Below are positions 35,501 to 47,600 of a stretch of 64,000 bases of DNA, in pieces. The stretch covers positions 20,323,235-20,387,234 of the forward strand of contig OY747712.1 in NCBI GenBank assembly GCA_963556495.2, given 5' to 3'. How positions within the stretch are numbered: the stretch's first letter is position 1; each line of letters opens with the position of its first letter. Below the pieces are notes generated by a model, which had not been told where the DNA came from, did no database searches, and saw only the letters and a list, made by a program, of their open reading frames with translations. Origin of the DNA: Valencia hispanica. Taxonomy: Eukaryota; Chordata; Actinopteri; Cyprinodontiformes; Valenciidae. A program made the translations under genes and the position numbers.

Positions 35501-36937
35501 CCAGGCTGTCGTGGTTATTTATGTTATTCCCATGCACTACTAATGCCTCGTTTTAATTAATGCATAGTTAGATTTCAAACATGTCCCCTTACTTCAAACT
35601 TCCATCATCTAATCCATTAATTGACACCAAACACAAATCATTGAATTAATCTTGGCATCATGGAAAGGGAAATAAACAGGTTTCCAGAATATTTATTTGC
35701 AAGGACAATTGTGGTTAAAAAAAGAGTCTGTCAAACTCAAATTGCCTTTAGTTTTGTGTTTTTGTAACTATTTTGACAACTAACTGTAAAATTGTGTAAA
35801 TATATTCTATAATATATGATGTATCCTGTTTATTGATTTTTTAAAAGTTTCCTGTGGATCAAACAAAAAAACTGGGCTGTTATTTTTCCTCTTATGATAC
35901 AATAAAGTTGTCTGTGCAACATTACGTTTTTCTATCCCTGTTTCTGTATCACAGACCCTAAATGCTTCCAAATTAATTTTAATCATTCTCTACAACTCTT
36001 TCATTTCTTAGCTTTCTTTACAAATGAATGTTTGCTTGCTTGGTGGATAATTATCCAGACACACTAGTCAATATGTTCCTTACATGTACTTAAGACAAAG
36101 CTGGTAATTTTAACAATATATAAATTTATTCAGCAATTAAACAAACTATCAGCTGTGGTCCCAGATAAAAAATATTAAAGTTAACATTGCTTCTGAACAT
36201 CATGGTACTTAATTATTCAACAGTTGTTATACTTCGTCTACAATAAAGAGGAAGAATTTATTTTAAGAAGTTCCTCATTATAAAAAGTGCAGTTTAGGGC
36301 AGGCCACTCTAAAAGAATGTTAAAAACTAGAATAAGCCTCATTCTTTGGAAACAAAACATAGTTTCCATTTTGACTCAAGCATATTTTTACCAAATTAGT
36401 GGGATGTGGCTTTATAGCAATTCAACCTTGACTATTTCAACTCATTACAAGCGCGCTCCCAGGCTGCATCTGTAATTACTGTGAACAGGTGCATCACTCA
36501 GCCACATCGCCATAGAGCTACAGATTTAATTTAGAGATGCTGCCTGGGATATTAACCCCACTAATTACAACGGCGAGCTCCACTTTTAACGATCGTGATG
36601 AAGTGATGGGGACCTCTGGGTGCCCAAAAGCACACAATTACTTTCCCTTTTATCCAGAGGACAGGTTGAAGGAAGAGGTGGTGTTTCCACCACAGAGGAC
36701 CCTGTCAGACTCAGAACCTGTGAGGAATTGGTTTAAGAATAACGGAAGACTGGACAGATAAAAGTTTATGAGGCCTCTGTTGCTCAGTACACCAAGTAGC
36801 CCAAGCATAATCACCCCTAACTGCTCATCTTTTCAAAAAGAAATGTTCCACCTCTGTTCAATATAAAAACAGACATCTGTTAGAGACTTGCCGTCTAAGT
36901 ATTTTGGAATCAGATTTTGTCTACTGAAGGATCTGCA
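35501..36937. other. Intergenic, possible conserved block at 36440-36760
   Basis: No gene recognised. 36440-36760 differs from its surroundings by lower AT content and homeodomain-type TAATTA words (CTAATTACAA). An ORF of 74 codons there has no recognised family. Confidence 0.3.
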
Positions 36938-39145
36938 GTACCTTACACAAATGTTTACATCCCTTGAATGTTTTCTGTCATGTTACATCAACAAACTGTA
37001 GTTTTATGCGATGGGCCAACTGTAAAAGTGAAACAAATCCACCTATGCGTAATTTAGTCTCAGTATAAATCTAGCTGTTCTGTGAAGGCCTCAAAGGATT
37101 GTTAGAGAACATTAGTGACAAAACAGCGTCATAAAAACCAATTAACACGGATGAAATTATGCAGATTTTTAAACCAGGGTTGGATGATAAAACAATTTCC
37201 TAAGATGACAACATCTTTTAGTGAGCACTATTTTATAATCCAAGAGTGGAGTGTGGCACAACTGCAGACCAGACATGAGCATCCACCTAAGACTGCAGTT
37301 CAGGCAAGAGAGCATTATTCAGAAAAGCAGCCAAGAAGCCAATGTTAACTCAGAAAAACCTGCAGAGGCCTGCAACCCAGATAGGAGAATCTGTTATACA
37401 CCCAATGTATCTGGCATTTACACAAGACTGTTGAGAAAAAAAGTCATTGCTGAAGTAAGGCTATAAAAAGCCCTGTTTGTAGTTTTTCACAAGCTATGCA
37501 GAGCATACAGGTAAATTGTGGAAGATGCCTGGTCAGATGAGACCAAAACTGAACTATTGTATCTACGCTAGGTGTGGCAAACTAATATCGTAACATCACC
37601 TATTAACAACACCTCCTCCCTACACTCAAACATTGTAATGGCAGCATCATGCTGTGGTTATGTTTTTCTTCTGCAGGGAAAGGGAAGCTGATCAGAGTTA
37701 ATAGGCACGTTTCCACTATGGAAACTTCAAGGTTATTTGACTGGAACTTTCCGGAATGTGCGTGTCTCCACTTCAGTGGGCCGGGCCGACAGGGCTGTTT
37801 TCGGGGGGCATTTCAGGACCCAACAGAGTATCAGTATGAGGGTATGTACTCGGAATTGCTCGATTGAGTTGCTGAGCAGGAGATGTGGTTAATTCACGCT
37901 GATTGGTTGGTTCAGAGGGAAATGTGTTAGAAAGGCTATGAGTTTGTGATCTGAGTTTCCTTCTACTTAGTGTTATGTTTTTTCCTTCCACTACGTTTTC
38001 TCCTCCTTTCCTGTTTTTCCCTCGGGAGTTTGTATTTTAAGTTTCTCTTGTTTTTGGGTCATTCCTTATTTACTTACAGGTCTTATCCCAGTTAGTCCTA
38101 CATAAGTCTTTCTTATCTGTGTTCTGTAGAATATTCTACTCTTATTGTATTGTTTTGATTTTCTATTAGTTATTTCTTTATCTCACTGTTTTCTTTGAGC
38201 TTTGCTTTACTTTTCACATTGGGACTATTGTTCTCTGATTTAGGTTCTATCTAAAGTTTATACTGGTGTTTTTTTCTGTTTTGTTTTCCTCCTCTCCTTC
38301 CTGTTATATTTATTAGTGCTTTCACTTTATCCCAGCCGTCTCTATTCTTATTCTCTTAGATCTCTTTCATCCGAGTTACCTTAGAGTTAGGCTGAATAAC
38401 TTTAAAACAAAAGCTAACAGAAATGCAACAACAAGCCCTGCTTCTTCCATGTCGATCTTTTATTATTTCTGCTGCTCTGGGCGCCTTTTGGGACTTATCA
38501 GTGAGGCTACTCATTGCTAAAATGGTCATGATATGCGGACGTTTTACCTGATTCTTTAAAGGGCCGATTGTGTATGGAGACACAACGCCTGAGAGGAGCT
38601 GACCATCAGATTACCTAGTCCAAAAAAGAACTGGTTAAATTACCCTGAAGTTCCGATTGTGGAGAAACGCCTAATGGGACTGTGGATAAAGCTAAACACA
38701 GGGTGATCTTGGAAGAGGTTGCAAAAGACTTGAGATTGTGGTTGAAGTTCAGCTTCTGGCATCACAACCACCCTAAACATAGAGACAGAGATTCAATGGG
38801 ATGGTTTAGATCAGAGCATATTAATGTGTTAGAATGGCCCAATCAAAGTCCCCGACTAAATTCAGTTGGTAAAACTTGAAAACTGCTTTTCACAGCTGCT
38901 CTCCATCCAAACTGAGATTTTTACAAAGACCATTTGACAGATTTAGGACACTTCAGGTCAATCTCAGATAACTTTTGTCCATATCTTGACGAGGCAGAGC
39001 TATTGCAGTTGGCAAAAGAGGAGCCCACTCAACATTAGGTGGTTGCTGATAATGTTACTGGTGATTTGTGTAATTTAGGTTTTAAGTAAGCAGTTTGAAA
39101 TGAACTCCTAAGTATATATCGAAAACTTTTGCCTATGCTGTTGAG
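36938..39145 (+). mobile_element. Tc1-like element split by a nested insertion
   Basis: The left part (36938-37702) starts CAGTACCTTACACAAATGTT and includes TGGTCAGATGAGACCAAAAC (the DETK region). The right part (38673 on) gives GCAAAAGACTTGAGATTGTG and TTAGAATGGCCCAATCAAAG. The two parts join smoothly if 37703-38672 and one AAT copy are removed. Coding is decayed. Confidence 0.75.
37703..38672. mobile_element. 970-bp nonautonomous DNA transposon nested in Tc1
   Basis: Inverted ends AGGCACGTTTCCACTATGGA and, reversed from the right, AGGCGTTTCTCCACAATCGG, both leading into AACTTCA. AAT lies on each side (37700-37702 and 38673-38675), a likely 3-bp target duplication. No transposase. A PIF/Harbinger-type origin is possible. 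Confidence 0.65.
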
Positions 39146-40599
39146 CAAGCTTTTCCTGGGAATTTTAAGCACTCTATAAGATCAGGTTAATTAGATTGAA
39201 CAGAAAAAAAGCAAACAACAGAGGGATGTGTGCAACACACCCATATTGACATATTCTAGGAAAGGGCTTTACTCATTAACCCAATATCAGATTCCAAAAG
39301 CAGTCCAACAGCCTCACTGATTGCTGCTATTAAATGGATATGCAGTGTTTTTTCTCATTCAAAAGGATATTTGACAGACTTGACTCATAATTTTCTAAGC
39401 TTTTCATTTATGCATCTACTTCTTGAATCATTTCTTCTCTCACAGTCCAGAACATTGTTGCTTTTTATTACTTCATAAACATCAGTGTCAAACATATTTT
39501 GTTTTATTTAGAGAATGGAAGAGGGTTAGAATTAGACTGTGATCTTTTATTCATCCATTTGTCCCCATCTCCTCTCCTCGCCCGCACATCAAGAAGCTAA
39601 GCATCTGACAGCCCTCATCCAGAATCACCAGCTGGAGTGACAAGAGGAGAAGAAGAGGAGGAGGAGGTGGTGGAAAAAAACAGAGCAGACTAAGTGTGTT
39701 CGTGTGAGTGTGGAGTCTGTGTGTTTGTCATAGATAGAAGGGCAGACGGGGCACAATGTGCTGACAGCAGCCCGGGCCTTCAGAGCTGAGCAGATGGTTA
39801 GGACAGGACGGACTGTAGCTTCGGATCATAACCTCACCTCACAAAAGTTACAAGCTTTGGACAAAATGAACTTTTGGGTGTCATTTAACCTTGGTCTACT
39901 TTGAGATCGCCCATTTTAGTATTGGCCCCATTTTGCAATGACCCTATTTGAAACTCTACAGCTATTCTTTGGTGTTTAAAGGCTCAGACTTGTTACTTGA
40001 GGGGCTGAGATCTAAGTTAAATAAAGCTGTGGGTTTATAGTAAGAAGAAACCTGCTTTCCTAATAAATAAAATATGTTTCACCCACTAGGTTGCAAGTTA
40101 AACAGAACAATAATAGAATACATGAAGAATTTATACTTTATAATTATCTCATTGTTTTGGTATTTGCCTGCACAGCTTTACTCACTAATTATTAGTGAAA
40201 CCAAAAATGTAACAGACATACAGATAATACAAATTCCTGTTTGTGTTCAGACATCTTTAATCAGTTGGCCTTCTTTATGTAGAAAAGCCTTTAGTGGCCA
40301 ATATGGATTTTGAGAATGCATGCAAACTTAGGTAAATTTGTTTTTGTTCAACAGTTATACGTAAGAAACATTGACCCCCCCAAAAAAAGATGAGCTGCGG
40401 AAGGGATTACAAAATTATTTCAATTTATGCATAAGGCATATGTTATAACCTGTATCCGATTTTTAGATAACTCATAGCAAAGTGCAGCTAAGAACACTCT
40501 GCTTGTTGATGTGTTTATGTTGGTGTAGATTCTCAGTCATTCAGGACATGGTAGACTTGAGAGTTAAAAAAAATAAAGGCACTGGACTTCTCTTATTAT
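39146..40599. other. Intergenic, nothing recognised
   Basis: Contains a purine-rich GAGGAGAAGAAGAGGAGGAG run near 39645. No gene supported. Confidence 0.35.
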
Positions 40600-40665
40600 C
40601 TTGAAGATGTTTCACCTCTCACCCAAAATGCTTCTTCAGTTCTGAAACTTTATTGGGAGTATGAT
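40600..40665. repeat. Fish interspersed repeat fragment
   Basis: TTGAAGATGTTTCACCTCTC and CTTCTTCAGTTCTGA are words of a repeat abundant in fish genomes. The class is not determined. Confidence 0.4.
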
Positions 40666-41199
40666 ATGTTCCATTTACCTCGGAAGTTGGAGCTGGGTTT
40701 GACATCACGCCCGAGTAAACCACTTTCCAATCAACGTAGTCAGATAAGTCAGGATTCCAAAATGGCGAGTCCAAGGTAGCTACAGTTGGTAGTACCTCTT
40801 ACAAACATTGTTTTAAGCTGTACTATCCACATGCAAACACCACTTTTATTTTGTTTAGTTTAGAGTTGCATGCTGTACATGTAACATTGATTTTAGATGC
40901 GTTCTTACAAGTCTGTCTTGTAAAATAAACATTTCCACCACAGCTACTATTGTTGATGCAAGGGGGTCCCCCAAAGGGTTTAATTTGCCCCAAAAGGGGA
41001 TGCCCTGGATCTAACATAATAATCAATTTTTTTCAGATACTCAGCTAAATAGGCATAATGATTGTTCTTCCAGGCTGCACAGTGGCAAAGTTGGTTGGAC
41101 TGTTGCCTTACAGCAAGAAGGCCCAGGTTCGTATCGCGGTGTAGGTACCAGATCTGCTCAAGGGCCCTGCGCTTGCCGATAATGTCACACTATGGCAAC

Positions 41200-41651
41200 G
41201 CCACTTGGACAAATTACATTTTGCCCCCATTTTTAACCCTGCCAATCACTATATGGTGAAATTTAAAAGAAACATAAATGTTAATAACAGCTCATTTGGG
41301 GATCATCAAGAAAATGTCACACATCTTTTCTGGTACTGCTCTTTCACACATGGGCTTTGGAAAGAGTTTAGCAGGTTGTTAACCGTATTTTGATGTAATT
41401 TCCCTTACGATACCAAAATGTTTTATTCTGTATTTTTAAATACCCAAAAAATATAATAAATGTTTAACTATGCATAAAAATATATAATGAACTATCAAGA
41501 AAAAGGCTCTCAAAACAAATCATATACATAATTTTTTGCATGCACAATATTTATATAACACCCCTGGCTGTTGAAATCTTCTGTATACTTCATTTGTTTA
41601 TGTGTTGTATACTAGCTATTTGTTCGATAAAGTTCATTTAAAAAAAAAAAC
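41200..41651 (+). mobile_element. 5'-truncated L1-like LINE end with poly(A)
   Basis: It encodes NVTHLFWYCSFTHGLWKEF, the zinc-knuckle-like C-terminal motif of L1 ORF2 in fish. After the stops and AT-rich sequence it ends in a 12-A run. Confidence 0.65.
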
Positions 41652-41699
41652 AGGATACTACGTCAATGTGCTAACGTCCAGCCAATCATGTAATATGTC

Positions 41700-43024
41700 A
41701 TCATAATGTGAAAAAGGGGCACCACAGAGTGTGTTCCAACTACAAGGGGATCACACTTCTGAGCCTCCCTGGTAAGGTCTATTCAGGGGTTCTGGAGAGG
41801 AGGGTCCGACGGATAGTCGAACCTCGGATCCATGGCCGTGGAACACTGGACCAGCTCTACACCCTCAGCAGGGTCCTGGACGGTGCGTGGGAGTTTGCCC
41901 AACTTTTTGTTTTGTGGACTCGGAGAAGGCATTCGACCGTGTCTCTCGGGGAGCCCTGTGGGGGGTGCTCCAGGAGTATGGGGTACCGGGCCCCTTGATA
42001 CGGGCTGTTAGGTCCCTGTACGACCGGTGTCAGAGTTTGTTGCGCATTGCCGGCAGTAAGTCGGGCTTGTTTCCAGTGAGAGTTGGACTCCGCCAAGGTT
42101 GCCCTTTGTCACCGAACCTGTTCATAACTTTTACGGACAGGATTTCTAGGCGCAGCTAAAGTGTTGAGGGGATACGTTTTGGTGGCCTCAGGATCGTGTC
42201 TCTGCGTTTTGCAGATGACGTGGTCTTGTTAGCTTCATCGGAACGTGATCTACAGCTTTCGCTGGAGCGGTTCGCAGTCGAGTGTGAAGCGGCTGGGATG
42301 AGAATCACCACCTCCAAATCCGAGGCCATGGTCTTGAGCCGGAAAAGGGTGGGGTGCCTTCTACAAGTCGGGGATGGGGTCCTTCCCCAAGTGGAGGAGT
42401 TTAAGTAACTGGGGTTCTTGTTCACGAATGAGGAAAAAAATGGAGCGGAAGATTGATAGACGGACTGGTGGGGCATCTGCAGTTATGCGGGCGCAGTACC
42501 GGTCTGTCGTGGTGAAGAGAGAGCTGAGCAGAAAGGCGAATCTCTCGATTTACCGGTCGATCTACATTCCTACCCTTATCTATGGTCACGAACTCTGGGT
42601 GGTGACCGAAAGAACGAGATCACAGATACAAGCGGCTGAAATGAGTTTCCTCCGTTTGGTGTCTGGGCTCTCCCTTAGAGATTGGGTGAGAAGCTCAGTC
42701 ATCCGGAGGGGGCTCAGAGTAGAGGCGCTGCTCCTACACGTCGAGAGGAGTCAGTTGAGGTGGCTCGGGCATCTGGTCAGGATGCCTCCTGGACGCCTCC
42801 CTGGTGAGGTGTTTCGGGCATGTCCCACCGGGAGGAGGGCCAGGGGAAGGCCCAGGACACGCTGGAGGGACTATGTTTCTCGGCTGGCCTGGGAACGCCT
42901 TGGGATTCCTCCCGAGGAGCTGGACCAAGTGGCTGGGGAGAAGGAAATCTGTGTCTCTTTGCTAAAGCTGCTGCCCTCGCGACCCGATCCCAGATAAGCG
43001 GAAGAAAATGGATGGATGGATGGA
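41700..43024 (+). mobile_element. RTE-clade (Rex3-like) LINE, 5'-truncated
   Basis: Reverse transcriptase pieces: YKGITLLSLPGKVYSGVLER, FVDSEKAFDRVSRGALWGVL, VGLRQGCPLSPNLF and LRFADDVVLLASSERDLQLS (FADD at 42208-42219). Then come RSIYIPTLIYGHELWVVTER, VERSQLRWLGHLVRMPPGRL and RRARGRPRTRWRDYVSRLAW, a stop after SRPDPR, and a (TGGA)n tail. At least two frameshifts plus stops. The short GATG-type tail is typical of Rex3/RTE. Confidence 0.85.
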
Positions 43025-43270
43025 ATGACGCGCAGGCTCCCAAGCAGATCTGGTACCTACACTGGCCTGGGGTCTTTCTGCATGGAGTTTGCTTGTTCTC
43101 TCTGTGCATGCATGATTCTCTCCAGGTAATCCTGCTTCCTGCAACAGTCCAAAAACATGACTTTTGGGTCAGTTGGCCTCTAAAGTTAATTGTATGAGTG
43201 TGTGCCTGGTTGTTTGTCCTGTATATTTCTATGTTGCCCTTCCATGGACTGCTAACCTGTCCTGATTACA

Positions 43271-45132
43271 TTTCCCACCTGTTACCCAGCTGGATACCAT
43301 TCCCCACAATGATGCAAAAAAAGGACAATTACAATTAATGAATGTATAGACAGATGTACTGTTCTTCTATTGCTGTCATTTCCAAATTAAATGGGCCCAA
43401 TGAGTATATATTGGACAGGATGTAGTTATCACTCATGGAGTTTGCATTATATTTGAAATACCACAAATTAGTTTTAATATTGAAATACAAGCAACTAAAA
43501 GGGGCATGTAGATTTGTGCATGTATTTGCATTTGTACACTTTATAGGACCACAAATAGTCATATTTTATCAATTTATAAAATGTCACATGAGCCTTTGCT
43601 GCCACATTAGATTGGCTCAAATTTCTTGAAGTTCCTGGGTCTCTACCCTGGCTGCTAGCTTAAGCAACTATTATCAATATTGAGCAGCATCGTCAGTGGC
43701 ACACAGACAAAATACATTTTAAAAAATGCTGGGAGAAAGCTTTTTTTTCCACTGATATCACTGCTAAAGCAATCAAATACTGAAATTTTGTTTAATGTTA
43801 TTTACACAGAAAGGAAGGTTATATAACTGTGTAATAAATACAAGTACTTTACTATACTTTACTATTAGTATTTCTATTTGTGTAAAATTGTATTACATCT
43901 GGCCCGCAGCCCACTGATATAATTTCATTTTGGCCCTCTGAGGGAAAACGTTTGAGCACCCCTGCGTTACAGGACAAGCCAGCAAAATTCGCACTATCGT
44001 GACATTCAAGCGCTTGCTCATTTGTCCTAGCTCTAAGACATTCAGAAGCCATTTTTGCTCTTTCTGTAGGGCTGGACAAAATTCTTTGACTTACATGGTG
44101 TTGGTGTGTGAGTGTCTGGGCTGGCAAGCTTAGAATATGGAATATTTCCAACTTTTTACAGCCATTTAGTAGTTAGGGAAGAACTTAAGCCTTCCGAACA
44201 TTAATTGTCATTAAACAGAAGGCCTTTAGCTGTGGATAAAAAAAATAAATGTATTGATTTACCTTATAACATTGAAAACAGCTACACAGAGGGATCAAAT
44301 GTTATCAAAATATTAAGACTTTCTTAACTGGTGTGGTGAACATCAAAAGTCAAGGGGAAAGTTAAAAATGCTTTAAACACCTTCTATGGCCAGATCCTTT
44401 AGAACCATCTCAATGCTAAAAATAATTTGCCAAGCTATCAGCTAGTTTGACCTGGCAGTCATCTGATCTGCTAGAATAACAGCAAGGTGAAAGAAGGATC
44501 AACAAATATAACTCCTTTTTCATTGTTTGTTCTGCACCTTCTAACTAGCAAAGCTAGTTGTTAGCATTGGGAAAATTCAGCTTTACAGCAGGCAAGCATT
44601 TCAACTTTCCACTTGAATATTGGCACTATTCTCTTGCTGTTTTGAAACTTTGTCAATTTACTCAATGAAACACTGCTATAGACTACACATGTCACTGCTA
44701 CACCAAACATATATTGTTTGGTCTGAAGAGACCTAAAACAGCCTCCATATCCCCTTTAATCATCATTAAGTCTGCAGGTTATTTGTAAAATTTTGAAATA
44801 GAAATAAAATAAAAGTTGAATAAAAAACAACTAGCAGCTATGCACAGTTTTTTTGTTGATACATCAGCTACAGTTGGTTATTTGAAGCTTTAATTGCTTT
44901 CTCCTACGTTGCATATCCTTTGCATGCAGTCCACAATTACAATGTTTACCCTTAAACAGAACATTGTACCAAGCACTGACTAGAACAGTAAATATTTAGG
45001 AATGATACACCATTGTTTTAGTTTTTAAATTATTTTAATTCTGCTGTAGCACTTTGAGATTTCAGTGAAATATAAAGTGCATTATAAATAAAATGTATTA
45101 TTATTATTCTTATAAAGTCACAGAGCTAATGG
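43271..45132. other. Intergenic, mostly unrecognised
   Basis: At 43895-43975, TGGCCCTCTGAGGGAAAACG and GAGCACCCCTGCGTTAC look like a hAT-type repeat end. Otherwise nothing supported. Confidence 0.35.
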
Positions 45133-45590
45133 GCAAGGCAAGGCAATTTTATTTGTATAGCACACTTTCAACAACAAGGTGATTCAAGGTGCTAAACATG
45201 ATTAGAGGTAAAATAAAAACAGCATTAAAACACAGACAAAGCATATAAAGTAAAAACAGCAATAAAAGAAGTACACATAGATACCTCAAGGCATTACAAA
45301 GTATATAATGTAGAAACAGCAAGAAGCATAAACAAAACAAGATGTATGAAAACAATACTCAAATGCAGCTCTAAACAGATACGTTTTTAGTTCTGATTTA
45401 GAAGAACTCAGTGTTTCAGCAGCTTTGCAGTTTTCTGGAAGTTTGTTCTATATTAGAGGAGCATAGAAACTGAAAGCTGCTTCTCCATGTTTGGTTCTGA
45501 TTCTAGGGATGATGAGTAGACTGGAATTAGAGGACCTGAGTGGTCTGGTATAGTCACAGCAGATCTTTAATATGGGGTGAAAATTCAGAC
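45133..45590 (-). mobile_element. LINE 3' end with ORF2 C-terminus
   Basis: The plus strand starts GCAAGGCAAGGCAATTTTAT. Its minus strand from 45500 down reads TKHGEAAFSFYAPLI, a stop, then NKLPENCKAAETLSS and ELKTYLFRAAFE, the usual ORF2 end of an L2/CR1-type LINE. The TTGCC repeats are therefore the 3' terminus of the element. Confidence 0.75.
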
Positions 45591-46540
45591 CATTTTTATT
45601 TATTTGTACTTTTGTCCATTAATGTAAAAAGTTAGTCGAAACAAGATATGTACATACATTTTATGAAAATTGTCTTACGTCATGGCTTTAAGTCAGGCTA
45701 AACTTTTTCTGTTTTAGTTCAGTTACAATTCCCAAAATTATTTCTGTTTGCTTAATGAGAGAACGATGTGACAAAGGCTCTGTTTTCTTTCTTCAAATTC
45801 AAAGGTTTGCATACATTATTAGGTACAATTTATTTTTGGTCAAAAGTTGTGGCATTTGCAAATTGTAGTTAGTTTTTTTTATGTTCTTCTTGAAGTAATG
45901 GCTTCTTCATTACTGAGGGGCCTTTCAGCCCATGTTCCCACAGGACTCACTCCACTGTGGATAAAATCATACTCTTCCATTTCTATATCTGTAAATCTTT
46001 CATGCATCAGTTATAATTACGTAACTTCTCATATTATCATTTTCAATCAGCTCTAGATCTTAAAGATTATTTTTGAAAGCAGAACATAATTTTCTGACAT
46101 TTTCATATGTCCCCTCCGGTGACTTTAGACTTTAAAACATGGGTGAACCTGATAACAATATATATTGAGTGGAAACACAAATTTGACTATTTCCAGTACT
46201 GTTCAAAATAATGAAAGAAACAAATTGTTCATAGCACATAACCAAAAAGAAAGAAGAGCCATCAAAGAACTCAGTGATAAGCACATCCATGCAAAAATAT
46301 TTCAGTACAATTAAGGAACACAAAAGCAAAACTCCCACACATTGGAGTGTTCAAATATCTGATATTTTGCTGTTGTCTTTGAGCTCAGTTGGGTCAGTCC
46401 ACTGCCACTACATCTAGTACATCTCAATCCTTCTTTCTTGACAAATGCATATAGGCACTGTCACCAGCATCATTTTACCATTACCTGGTAATTAGCTCAA
46501 ATGTCCCAATCTGCAGCTTTTCATGCACCTACTTCAGTCT

Positions 46541-46666
<126 letters not shown>

Positions 46667-46819
46667 GAAACTTTCAGCAAAATGTAACCACCGAAGCATG
46701 ATGTCCATTTTTATTGGACATATAATTATTTCAGTTTTTCTCACAAAATAAAATCTGTGCTTTAAATTTTTAACAGTTAATGGATATTAGTTATATTAGA
46801 GTTTAGTTGTCAATATTTC

Positions 46820-47600
46820 TCATCAGTTTTAGTCCGTGAAGCAGACACCCTGTCTACCTTTAAGACAAGGGTTAAAAATTCCCTTTTGATAAAGCTTATA
46901 GTTAGAGTGGCTTAGGTCATCCTGAGCTATCTCTGAAGTTATGCTGCCATAGGCTTAGACTGTTGGAGGACAGACTGACCACTTTTCTTCACTCTGCTAC
47001 TTTTTTCTTCTATTACTTTCCAGTTGCATTATTTGCTGTTATTTCGACTGTTAACTTTGTTTTCTTTCAGTGTTTTTCTCTCCAGAGAAGTTACACCTGG
47101 TCTGGCGTTTTATTCAGCTGGGATGCTTTGTTGAAGGGGGGGCATCGACAGGGATGATGCTCCCTGTAACTGAACGCTCTCCATGTCCTGTTATCAACTT
47201 TTTATTTTCTTTTACATAGAAAGTACTCTTACAGCCATTCTTTTGCTGTCTCTGCTCTGTCTAATCAAACCCCCAGTTGGTCATGGGAGATGGAGGCTCG
47301 TACTCAGGTTCTGCTGGAGGTTTCTTCCTGTTAATAGTAACTATTTTCCTCTCCACTGTCACTTCATGCTTGCTCAGTATGAGGGGTTGCTTTAAAGTCA
47401 ATAACACAATGCAGGCAACTGTCTACTGTTGCTAGATGTTGGTTCAGGAGGAGTGAATGCTGCAAGTCAATGACTCAATGCAATCTGCTGGGATTCCCCA
47501 AGCAAAAACTTTTAAACTGATTGGAATTCATGTACAATTGAATTGAAGTTACATTTCTTGTAAAGTGTCTTGAGATGACATCTGTTATGAACTGAATTTG
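46820..47600 (+). mobile_element. L2-like LINE 3' end
   Basis: It matches the antisense copy at 11409-12130 in plus orientation: AAGCTTATAGTTAGAGTGGC, CTCCATGTCCTGTTATCAAC, GGAGGTTTCTTCCTGTTAA, then TTGTAAAGTGTCTTGAGATG. The ORF2 end lies at its start. Confidence 0.7.

Larger units (their letters stand above)
41139..43062. mobile_element. Composite bounded by a 34-bp inverted repeat
   Basis: GTGTAGGTACCAGATCTGCT at 41139-41158 is the exact reverse complement of 43043-43062. The match continues imperfectly for 14 more bases (to CTGCGC). Inside are a 5'-truncated L1 end (to 41651) and a 5'-truncated RTE LINE (41700-43024). Confidence 0.6.
41080..43270 (+). repeat. SINE-like repeat split by an inverted-repeat-bounded composite
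   Basis: Left part 41080-41138 (GCACAGTGGCAAAGTTGGTT, GCCCAGGTTCGTATCGC) and right part 43063-43270 (TGGCCTGGGGTCTTTCTGCA, CAACAGTCCAAAAACATGAC) are the two halves of one common fish repeat. They are separated by 1924 bp. Confidence 0.6.

Noticed and set aside
36537..36761. 74-codon ORF as a small gene
   Set aside because: No family, no splice context; noted only as a possible conserved noncoding block.
41080..41140. tRNA gene suggested by GGTTCG-type box B
   Set aside because: No cloverleaf or box A spacing could be built. The segment belongs to a repeated SINE-like sequence.
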